Positions 9,306-17,759 of a stretch of DNA of 64,000 nucleotides are shown piece after piece (position 1 is the first letter of the stretch; every line of letters begins with the position of its first letter). Source of the stretch: Schizophyllum amplum (taxonomy: Eukaryota; Basidiomycota; Agaricomycetes; Agaricales; Schizophyllaceae); assembly GCA_007026445.1 (NCBI GenBank), contig VDMD01000002.1:3162001-3226000 (forward strand), in the 5' to 3' direction. The notes under the pieces were generated by a model that saw only the letters and a program-made list of their open reading frames with translations, made no database searches and was not told the origin of the DNA. Both the position numbers and the translations under genes were made by a program.

Positions 9306-9446
9306 TATTGAGTGAAGAGAGGGGGCACAAACACAAACTGTGTTCGTAAAGGTGATGGTTCGGGACGAGAGAGTACAATGGGAACAATGACTACCTAATC
9401 CGGCGGACTTCCCCATTGGGCCGGTCCAAGCACACCAATCCCAACA
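9306..9446 (-). repeat. 5' LTR of element B
   Basis: 141 bp. In the element's orientation it starts TGTTGGGATTGGTGTGCTTG, ends CTCAATA and is followed by the primer-binding site. Bases 9,339-9,347 are inverted relative to the 3' LTR. The target duplication CCAGC is at 9,447-9,451. Confidence 0.85.
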
Positions 9447-9451
9447 CCAGC

Positions 9452-10062
9452 GACAAGACCACCAAGGTGGCTGATGCCGATGTCGCTCTAGACAATGCCA
9501 TCGGCTTTGTTCTTGCTACGAGGCTGGAGAGGGATGTGGAGGCGGTTGTGAAGGACAAGTATGGAGGCTGGGAGATGTACGCAATGCTGAAGGCAAAGTA
9601 CACGAAGTCCACCATGGCTAGACGTGTTGCAGCGCGCAAGGCTTTCTACCAGTGCTCTCATGACTTCCCCACCCAGTCCCTCGAGCAGTTCATCACCACT
9701 GTTCAGGACAAGGCCCGTGTCCTCACTGACATGGGGATCTCCGTTGCGGACACCGAGATCCTGGACGTCATCCTCATGAACATCCACCCGGCTTTCTTCA
9801 CCATCCGCACCACCCTCCTCTCCCAGTCCACCGAGCCCACCCTCACAAGCGCCATCGGCACCCTCACCTTGTCCCCTGCGCTCAACTACGACTTTGTCAA
9901 GACAGAAGAGGAGGATACTTCGCGGCTCCTAGCCGCGAATGCCGCTCGCTCTGGGCGTCCCCAGCGGAAGGATGCGGAGCCTCGCTCTGGTGGTCGCACA
10001 TTGGACCTCAGCGCATCCTGGATGGATGACAAGGGCTACCGCTGGTGCGACGTCAACAGCCT
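9452..10062 (+). pseudogene. Element C gag, 3' part
   Basis: The frame runs through a copia-type Gag region (IGFVLATRLE, WEMYAMLKAKY, a run of Phe/Leu-rich helices) homologous to B gag, including the shared DDKGYRW near its end. Homology stops at about 10,062, a few residues before the zinc knuckle that B has. From there the same frame runs into an unrelated transposase-like tail. With the frameshift near 2,947 and the B insertion it cannot give a normal Gag. Confidence 0.7.
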
Positions 10063-10345
10063 TGTGTACGTCGAATGGCTTACGCCATTCCGGCGTGCAC
10101 CAGCCGGTGTGCACGGCCTTCACAAGGTTGCGTGCATGCCTCTTCACTCTCGAGAAGGTGTCGTTCCCGGCGCCATCATACCCCTCGCAAACGTCCGCCA
10201 GAGCTGCATGCTCATCCCGGCTTATGGACGGTGTCTCGAGATCGCCTCGCAGGCAGCATGGACTTCAGCTAATGTATTAGACAAGTGCGAGGACTTTTAC
10301 GTCAATAATTGGCAGAGTATGTACGCGTACAAGACCATGTGGTAG
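10063..10345 (+). pseudogene. C-terminal fragment resembling basidiomycete KDZ/Plavaka-type transposase proteins
   Basis: In frame with the truncated gag, the last 94 codons read VYVEWLTPF, then ANVRQSCMLIPAYG, then WTSANVLDKCEDFYVN and an aromatic end. This pattern (VEWFTPF, then a hydrophobic IPxxG segment, then W-T..NVL..C..FYVN) is what I recall from the C-terminal tail of large cut-and-paste transposase-like proteins common in Agaricomycetes. The match is from memory and no catalytic domain is present. The junction with gag probably arose by deletion. Confidence 0.4.
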
Positions 10346-10921
10346 TTGTAACTTTTATTATGTTTACATCCTGCACCCGGGATGCACGGGGCCTCTCCAA
10401 AGAGTCTTGGAATTTGACACTCGAAGAGTTTTGCTTACGGAGGTGCGAGGCATCCTCTGGGAACCCTCAGCAGACTGAATCTGCACCAGGGCAGCTCAGG
10501 AAGCCCTCCAACCATCCCGGGAAACCCCTACGCGCCTCCAATGCACCTGGTACGACTTAGGATTCCCGGGAGACCCTGACACCAGAGGGGATTTTGTGAT
10601 GAACCCGTGTATCTAACCCGTGCCATGGGTACGGGTTTCTCACGGGTACGGGTACGGGTCAGCGTCAGAAACCCGGGGGTAGACCCGTGCTCTTCCTTAG
10701 TAGTGGAATACTGCCTAACAGCTTACTTAGCATTATACGCTACCTCTTCAGAGCTTCGCCGCTCCAGGAGCAGCATGCGAATGCTGGTACACTGGCCCGA
10801 CATGTGTAAGTTTGTACGCGTGTGACCTGACGAGACTCGAAGCGACAAAACAACAACAACAAACAACCAGAGGCGAACACCACACGTGATCGGCACATGC
10901 AGGGCAGTGGAGGAGAAGGAG
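10346..10921. other. Non-coding stretch with a cluster of ACCCGT hexamers
   Basis: Bases about 10,590-10,695 contain at least eight copies of ACCCGT or its complement ACGGGT, in both orientations and partly in tandem (GGGTACGGGTACGGGT). Such clusters lie just inside the ends of many hAT-like DNA transposons, so this may be the end of the element that supplied the transposase-like tail upstream. Bases 10,834-10,918 match the dispersed repeat at 630-726. No gene is supported. Confidence 0.4.
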
Positions 10922-11255
10922 TTTCACGAGCTAAGGATGCGCAGGACGCGTAAGACCTCAGTCTTCCTGCAGTGAGGGTAAAGACTCATATTTATACCTA
11001 AGGATGCGCAGGACGCGTAAGACTAAGGTACTGTTAGCTGAGGATAAAGTAAATGTAGCATAAGACGCACCCTCAGTCTTCCTGCAGTGAGGGTAAAGAC
11101 TGAGGGGCGGAAAAGGGCGGAGCCCCTATAAAAGTAAGCGTTAGAATTGCCTAATCGGGAATTGTAAGGGTGCAAGGTACTTAGATGCACCGTGTGACGT
11201 GACACGGTGTGTCGGGCTGAAGGCAGGCTCGTCCGCCTACCCACCACTTTTGACA
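10922..11255 (-). repeat. 3' LTR of element D
   Basis: 334 bp, beginning TGTCAAAAGTGG in the element's orientation. It contains two copies of the block GATGCGCAGGACGCGTAAGA and two of CTCAGTCTTCCTGCAGTGAG. It differs from the 5' LTR at 8 positions, 7 of them transitions. Confidence 0.9.
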
Positions 11256-14200
11256 CTCCCACTCGAGCCTGGCCGTAAGCCCATGCCCAAGCAGAACTTG
11301 ATATGCTTCTCGTGAGGAAGGGGCTTGGTAAATATGTCCGCCACCATCTCGTCGGTAGGATACCAAGTCACCACGCACTCGCCCGTTGCCACAAGCCCAT
11401 CGCGGATGTAGTGGTACTTCCGCTGGATGTGCTTGGTCCGCGCTCGGAACTGCGGGTCCTGGCTGAGGATGATAGCTGCACGGTTGTCACACCGGAGCTC
11501 CGTCGACCCATTTTGCGGCTGCCCAAGTTCCTCAAAGAAGGAGCGTAGCCAGGCTAGGTGCTGACCCGCATTCGCTAATCCGATGTACTCGGACTCCGTG
11601 GAGGAGAGGGAGACCATGGACTGACGCTTGCTGGACCATCCGATCGCGCCACGGCTGGAGATGAACACAAACCCAGAGGTGGACTTGGATGTGTCGTGAT
11701 CGCCGCCCCAGTCGGCGTCAGTGTAGCCGTGGAAGTCGAGGTCCATGCCAGTGTCGGCACCGTCATAGCAGAGGCACCAGTCCCGGGTCTTCTTCAGGTA
11801 GCGAAGGACGTGCTTCGCGATCTCCCAATGGCATGCCTTGGGGTTTGCGCTGTAGCGGCCCAAGACGCCCACCACATATGCCAGGTCGGGGCGGGTGCCC
11901 AACATCGCGTACATGAGAGATCCAACAACACTCTGGTAGGATACCACAGGACCACCTTTGGCGAGTGACATGTGGGTCCAGGTCTCGTTATCGGAAGGAC
12001 CGTCGGCAGTAACGCGCACGCTTGTGGACATTGGGGTCCCAACTCCCGTACAGTCGGACATGCCGTATCGCTCTAGGACAGTGTCGATGTACTTGCGCTG
12101 TGAGAGGGAGAGGGCGCGCTTGCCGGGATGCTGGATGATCTCGATGCCAAGGAGGTACTTGGCGGGCCCGAGGTGCGCATCTTGAAGCAAGCTGAGAGCT
12201 TCTTCTTCATCTGGTCCATGAAGGGACGAGACGTAGTGGCGAAGAGGAGGTCGTCAACGTAGACCACGAGGAAGCAGACCTGCTTGCCATCCCGGAAGAC
12301 ATAGAGACAAGTCTCTGAGTTGAGACGCACAAAGCCGAGGTTGTCGAGCTTCTGGTGGAGGGTCTGGTTCCATGTGCGTCCGGCTTGCTTGAGGCCGTAG
12401 ACTGACTTCTTGAGTTGCCAACAGTGTCCAGGCTTGATGTCCACACCAGTGGGAGGCATCATATGGAGCAGCTGCGTTGGTTCCCCATTGAGGTAGGCAG
12501 TGTTGACGTCCATCTGGTCAGTAAGGAGGCCAAGCTTGACGCAGAGGCAGAGAAGGATGCGGATGGATTCCAGGCTAGCGACGGGGGCGAAGACGTCCTG
12601 ATAGTCAATTCCCTCTCGCTGAGTGAAGCCGCGCGCAACAATGCGCACCTTGTACCTCTCGATGTTGCCCTTCGCATCTTCCTTGATGGAGAAGACATGC
12701 TTTGAGGTGATGGGCTTGACCCCTGTTGGGATCGGAACCTCTTCGACAATGTCGTTCAGCTTGAAGCTGTTCAACTCTTCCGACTGCGCGTCAAGCCACC
12801 TGTCCCTTTCCGGACTTGCCATAGCCTGTGCCCACGTATTGGGGACCTTCCGCGCACCGCTGCTAGAGCGCCCACCAGTGGCGGCGCCTGCAAAGAGCTC
12901 GTCCTCCATGAAAGAGAGGTTGGCAGATTCCTCGTCAAACTCTGGCACGGGTGCTTCCTCGGCGGGTTCTGGCGGAGGCGGAGACGGAGGCGCGGGTTCA
13001 GCGGGCACTGCCTCACAGGCTGCTCTGCGCTCTTTGAGCTGTGCCTCTTGTTCGCGGATCTGGGTGTGCCTCTTCTCCCGCTGTTCGCTCTGCAACCTTT
13101 GCTGTCGCTCGCGGGTCTCGAGATAGCCGCTATCCTTTGGCTTGGAGGCCTTCCGCTCCTGTGGGGTGCGTAGACCAGCCCGGCGAGATGGTCCAGGTTC
13201 TGGCGCAGGAGGTGGTGGCACCTCATTTGGCAAGGATAGGCGGGGAATCCGTGAGGTCCTCTCCCGGCGGCGTGGAGCACGCTCGGCTGGCTCAGGTGAG
13301 GGTCCACGGCTTGATGGAGGAGAGTCTCCCACTGACTCTGGCGCAGGTGGTGCTGGTCCTCCCACTCGACCTGGACGGGGTGGTGGAGGTGCATCATCAT
13401 CGTCCTCATCATCATCAGGTGGTGAGGAGATGTTTTGCGGGCGGAGATGCTTGCGGAAGTCCTCCCACTGCTCGTCGTCATCTTCAGAGCGCAACTCGGC
13501 TGGTGCGGAGGAGGCATCGTCAAATTTGACATGGCGCGACGTGAATATCTTGCCGGTGGAGACTTCCAGGAGCTTGTAGCCTTTTGTCCCCTCCGAGAGT
13601 GCGTAACCAATGAATACGCAGCGGCGGGCCCGGTCAGCGAACTTCCCCTTTCGGAGCTTCTTGTCAATGAGGGGATAAGCTGGACAGCCAAGGGATGTAG
13701 GTCGCTGAGGTTGACCGGGCGCTTGACCTTGCGGAGGCGGTTGCGCGGCAGCTCCCCCTTGTGCCGACTGGCGGGGGAGATGTTGATGGTATCGGCTGAG
13801 TACTGCATGGCATATGTCCAGTACTTCCGCGGGAGTCCTGACACGGCAAGGTTGGTGATCGCCGGGTGACCAATGTCTGGTTCATGCGCTCGGCGATCCC
13901 GTTCTGCTCAGGCGTGTACGGGTTGGTCTTCTCGTGGATGATGCTGTGCTTGCGAAACTCGGCCTCGATAGCTTTTGAGGTGAACTCGCCACCACCATCA
14001 GTTCAGAAGAACTTGATCCAGCCGTCCAGCCACTCCCACTCCTCGATGGGGTTTCCGGTTTCGCGCTCGCGCTGGAGGCGCCACTCCCAAAGCTTCTTCA
14101 GCACCTTGGACTTCTTGTGCGTGAAGATGACCCAGACATTTGACAAGAAATGGCAGACCAGGACAATCCAGTAGAGGAGGCCACCGGGGCCAGCGGGTGA

Positions 14201-15886
14201 GACTGGACCACCAACGTCGCAGGACACAAACTGGAGGGGATGTGTGGCGCGAGTCGTACTCCGCTTGAAAGGTAGCTTCTTCATCTTCCCCATGATGCAT
14301 GGCTCGCAGAAGGAAGGAATGCCGGTGAGCATAGTGACGCCCTGGAGCTGGTTATGCCGGACCATGTTGCGGAGGCTCTCATGGTTTGTGTGACCCATGA
14401 GGTGGTGCAGGCGGTTGATGTCCATGGCAAAGGCGGCATGCTCGTCCATGCCCAGCGGCTGGCAGTCGACATGGTAGAGGCCGCTCTTTCGCTTGGCGAT
14501 GCAGGCCACATCGTCTGACGAGTCGTGTACCACACATGTATCACCTTCGAAGACGACACGCATGCCACTCTTGGTGATTTGCGGGACCAAGATGAGAGTG
14601 AGGGCAAGGTCAGGGACATGAAGCGCGTCCTTGATTTCAAAGTCGCGCATGCCGTCCGGTGTTCTGGCTGAGAAGCGGAGGGTGCCCTTCCCAATGGCCT
14701 TAACGATGGAGTTGTTTCCCAGGTGGACATTGCGCGGCGACTCAAGCTTCCGATAGGTGCCCAATTCGAAGTAGCGGTCAAGGTTGGACATCGTCTTCGA
14801 AGCACCAGAGTCCATAATGGTGGTCTTCCGCCGCTTGGAGGGGCTGGGATCGGACGAGACATAGGCGGAAATCTTCTTGTAGGTGCGAGTAGAGATGACA
14901 TGCGCTTCGTCTACATCAGAGTCCGAGTCCGAGTCCGAGTCCGAGTCCGAGTCCTTCTTGCGCTGCACAGCGCGATTTGCCTTCTCCCGCCCCTTCTTCT
15001 TCTTCGCCTTCGCCTCCTCGATGGCCTTCTTCCCTTCGTGACACTCCTCAGTGCCATGGGAGCTGCCAGGGCCATGCCATAGGCATCCCTTCGGCTGCTT
15101 CTTCGCCTTCTCCTTGCCCTTCGACTTCTTCGACAAGCTCGCACATGGCGCGCTGGCGGCGTGGGCCTGCTTGTCGTTCTTGTCGTCAGACTCCTCGTGC
15201 TTCGTGGCGTGAGCACGGAGCTTCGCCTCCACACCGTCTAGCGTGAGCGGGTTGGTAGGGGTGGCGGAAGCAGAGATGGTGGAGGAGAGGATCTTGTACT
15301 CGTCGTTGTCTGGGAGGGAAGCGAGGAGGATGAGGGGAGTGAGGGAGGAGTTGATGGCGAACTTGAGGGTGTCAAGGCGCTCGATCATCTGACGCATGAG
15401 CTGGAGGTGAGCGTTCATGGTCTTGTCACCGATCTGGCCGTCCTCGGGCAGCTTGAGGCGCGTCCGCATCAGCTTGATGAGGATGCCGAGGGCGGACTCC
15501 GCTGTGTTCGTCTGCTCGAACTCCTTGGTGAGTGTGTCCCAGAGGTCCTTGGCGCTCTTCTGCTGGCGGTACTTCAGCGTGAGGGAGTTGGAGAGCTTGC
15601 TGCGGATGGTGGCGAGGGCACGGCTGTTGCGATATTGCCAGCTGTTCCTCCGATTGGTGGAGGTACCGGTCGCCGGAGCGGTAGAGGAGGTGGTGCCAGC
15701 ACCTGGGGAGGGGGACGTTGCGCCTGCGGGCGTCGTAACCATGATCGACAGTGTCTGCGGCTCCGAGCCGTCGACAATGCCCATGAGGTCCTTTTTGTTC
15801 AGGAGGTCCCCCATGCGTACGCTCCAGAGGGGCCAGTCATTGGGCCCATGGAGGAAGCCGCTCTGGTCTGCCGTGTCCGAGGTCAT
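11237..15886 (-). pseudogene. Element D gag-pol polyprotein, disrupted
   Basis: From ATG at about 15,886 the order is Gag (with a variant knuckle C-x2-H-x5-H-x4-C and a long Ser-Asp repeat), protease (DSGA), GAG-pre-integrase (HHLMGHTNHESL, CEPC), integrase, RT (YVDDL) and RNase H (YTDADWGG, TESEY). A TGA at 14,005-14,003 interrupts the integrase just before its TDGGGEF motif; the frame continues after it. Frameshifts lie near 13,865, near 13,690 and near 12,185, the last between RT and RNase H. The product cannot be made as one protein. Typical active copia elements carry this as a single frame of about 1,400-1,500 codons. Confidence 0.85.
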
Positions 15887-15955
15887 GGCGAGAGCGGGAG
15901 AGTGAGTCGTATAGATGAGGTCTTGCTCAGCTAGGCGCTTGCGGGGCTCATAACC

Positions 15956-16289
15956 TTTCACGAGCTAAGGATGCGCAGGACGCGTAAGACCTCAGTCTTC
16001 CTGCAGTGAGGGTAAAGACTCATATTCGTACCTAAGGATGCGCAGGACGCGTAAGACTAAGGTACTGTTAGCTGAAGATAAAGTAAAAGTAGCGTAAGAC
16101 GCACCCTCAGTCTTCCTGCAGTGAGGGTAAAGACTGAGGGGCGGAAAAGGGCGGAGCCCCTATAAAAGTAAGCGTTGGAATTGCCTAATTGGGAATTATA
16201 AGGGTGCAAGGTACTTAGATGCACCGTGTGACGTGACACGGTGTGTCGGGCTGAAGGCAGGCTCGTCCGCCTACCCACCACTTTTGACA
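15956..16289 (-). repeat. 5' LTR of element D
   Basis: 334 bp pair of 10,922-11,255. It is followed (in the element's direction) by GGTTATGAGCCCCGC, the same primer-binding site as in elements A, B and C. Confidence 0.9.
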
Positions 16290-16600
16290 TAGTCCCAATG
16301 ACCAAGAGGTCGAGATGGGGAACTAGGTGCTGGTACTGTACTTTATAAGTAAGGTGTGGGGGAAGCAGGTTGTAAGGCGTCAGAAATTAGAATGGTGCGA
16401 TATGGTGTGATACGGTATAGAGGCAGAGGCAGACGAAAGGGGAAAGCCAAAGTGGGGAGCATGTGATAAGGGTCGGATCTCGAGATAGCCGGTGGGTCTA
16501 GATGCGTAAACAGTCCAAAATAGGGGGAAAAGGAAAATGAAAAGGGACAAACAAGGGAAAATAAGGGTATACGGGCGCGTTGTGACAGCGCGCCATCAGT
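16290..16600. repeat. Dispersed repeat, copy 2
   Basis: Starts directly at the edge of element D and matches 1,128-1,430 (GACCAAGAGGTCGAGATGGG and a shared purine-rich run ending in GGGCGCG). The other flank of D matches 630-726, so D appears to lie within a second, partly deleted copy of the same arrangement seen at 630-1,430. Confidence 0.55.
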
Positions 16601-17029
16601 GTGACAATGCTCACCTGACGTGACATGTCGTGACTTACCCATCTGCACGCGCCGTGGCGGTGAGAAGATGGGCTGTACTTGGAGCTTTCATCTAACTAAG
16701 CTCTACAAATAAATACTGAGGTCGATTGCTGGCTATACCAAACATGTACACGCTGCCTCAAGCGTGTGCAAGCATAATCAAGTTTTTGGCCATTGACGGC
16801 CGTGACGGCCGTTGTTCGGCGGGTCAGCAACAGCGCCAGAGGCTCCGTTGCCGTGACTGTCGGGGGTTGTTTAAGGCCCCCAACGAGATGCATTCCGTGA
16901 CCGTTGACGGTAGCCATTGACCGTCACCAACGCTCACAGCGCACATCCCTAGTGTGGGGCTCGATAGCATATGACCAGCTATCCATACCCACTAAAACTC
17001 CCCAGTGGTAAATGAACAGACTTCAGTCC
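16601..17029. other. Non-coding stretch with GC-rich imperfect palindromes
   Basis: Bases 16,795-16,930 hold several short direct and inverted copies of TTGACGG / CCGTCAA and CGTGACGGCCGT. Such sequences occur at ends of DNA transposons, but I see no matching terminal pair or gene here. Confidence 0.35.
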
Positions 17030-17110
17030 GGGCGGGGCTCGAACTCTCGCTTGAAGCTTCTGCACACTGGTGCGAGAGTCCATATGAGCTTGGTCAATGG
17101 TACCACTATC
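17030..17110 (-). other. tRNA-like sequence with Pol III A- and B-box-like motifs (possible SINE head)
   Basis: On the minus strand TGACCAAGCTCATATGG resembles a tRNA A box with D loop and GAGTTCGAGCCCC matches the B box GTTCGANNC, at a tRNA-like distance of roughly 45 bases. The acceptor and T stems do not pair properly and no clear anticodon stem forms, so it is not a working tRNA gene. A tRNA-derived SINE or tRNA relic is the likelier reading. Confidence 0.35.
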
Positions 17111-17189
17111 CCATCGCTGCCCTCTTTCTGAACTTCTCTTGGCAGTGAAGGAATCACTGCCAGTGATTCTGGGCTTAATCCAACTTGAA

Positions 17190-17304
17190 GTTCTGGTGCA
17201 CCCGAACTCAAAGTTCCGATGCACCTGAACTCAAACTTCCGATGCACCCAAACTCAAAGTTCCAATGCACCCGAACTCAAAGTTCCGGTGCACCCGAGCA
17301 GACT
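17190..17304. repeat. 23-bp minisatellite, five copies
   Basis: Five consecutive 23-bp units built on GATGCACCCGAACTCAAA with one to four changes each; the last unit diverges in its second half. They form continuous short peptides in one frame, but nothing suggests they are coding. Confidence 0.85.
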
Positions 17305-17419
17305 TCTAAATGCACCAAAAATTTCATAACTCCTGCCCTCTTCTTCCTCACCACCTATCTCGCTCATCGGCACCTATCTCCCTCACCAGCTATCTATCTC
17401 GCTCACCAGCTATCAGATA

Positions 17420-17756
17420 AATACTAATCATTCTTCCCCCTCTCCTCCATCCCTCCACCTCTACCACCCTCCCTTCCCCCCCCCTTTCCCCTCAACTCTA
17501 ACCTCATCCAAAACATTAAAAAAATCTTCCCCCTCCCTCACCCTCCTCTACCACCCACCCACCTCCCCTCCCCCGTCCCTTTACCCGCCCCTCCCCTCCC
17601 CTCACCCTCTACCACCCTTCCCTCACCCCTCCCCTTTCCTTCCCTCACCCCTTCCCCCTCACCCTTCCCCATCCCCTTTACCCTCCCCTCACCCCCCTTC
17701 CCCCTCCCCTTCACCCTTCCTCTTTACCTACCACCCCCTCCTCCTTCCCTCTCACC
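17420..17756. repeat. Pyrimidine-rich tract downstream of MRS6
   Basis: Nearly uninterrupted runs of CCCTCCCC, CTTCCCC and CCCTCACCC on the plus strand, with very few purines. The same type of sequence fills introns of the neighbouring CBP80 gene. It lies where the 3' end of the MRS6 transcript should be. Confidence 0.8.
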
Positions 17757-17759
17757 TCC

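Larger units (their letters stand above)
2987..9446 (-). mobile_element. Element B: gag-only (TR-GAG-like) LTR retrotransposon, split by element A
   Basis: Two 141-bp LTRs (9,306-9,446 as 5' LTR, 2,987-3,127 as 3' LTR) are flanked by a perfect 5-bp target duplication, CCAGC (2,982-2,986 and 9,447-9,451). Without element A and its target duplication, B is only about 1.57 kb: LTR, half-tRNA-Met primer site, one gag frame with a zinc knuckle, purine tract, LTR. There is no protease, integrase, RT or RNase H, so B depends on enzymes from elsewhere. It matches the plan of gag-only elements called TR-GAG in plants. The LTRs have no substitutions between them, only a 9-bp inversion, so the insertion is young. 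Confidence 0.85.
2639..10062 (+). mobile_element. Element C: truncated gag-only copia-type retrotransposon, host of nested elements B and A
   Basis: A 5' LTR (2,639-2,745) is followed by the half-tRNA-Met primer-binding site and a gag start at about 2,855. The gag reading continues, after removing the 6.5-kb insertion of element B (2,987-9,446 plus one copy of the CCAGC target duplication), from 9,452 to about 10,062. It is cut there, just before the zinc knuckle is expected, and joins unrelated sequence resembling the end of a cut-and-paste transposase. No 3' LTR is present. LTR termini and primer site are shared with elements A and B. Confidence 0.75.
10922..16289 (-). mobile_element. Element D: full-length but inactive copia retrotransposon
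   Basis: LTRs of 334 bp (15,956-16,289 as 5' LTR, 10,922-11,255 as 3' LTR) differ at 8 positions. The half-tRNA-Met primer site is at 15,941-15,955 and the purine tract GAGTGGGAG abuts the 3' LTR. Gag, protease, integrase, RT and RNase H are all recognisable between them but broken by one nonsense change and at least three frameshifts. The 5-bp flanks (AGGAG left, TAGTC right) do not match, so no target duplication is visible; deletion or rearrangement after insertion is likely. It is older than A and B. Confidence 0.9.

Noticed and set aside
12771..13844. Minus-strand 357-codon frame beside the RT of element D
   Set aside because: Only its first part is the true integrase end; the rest is the wrong frame of the linker, produced by a frameshift in D.
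17030..17110. Functional tRNA gene
   Set aside because: A and B boxes are present but acceptor, anticodon and T stems do not form; kept only as a tRNA-like relic.
17190..17304. CRISPR-like array
   Set aside because: Units are contiguous 23-bp tandem repeats without spacers, in a eukaryotic genome.
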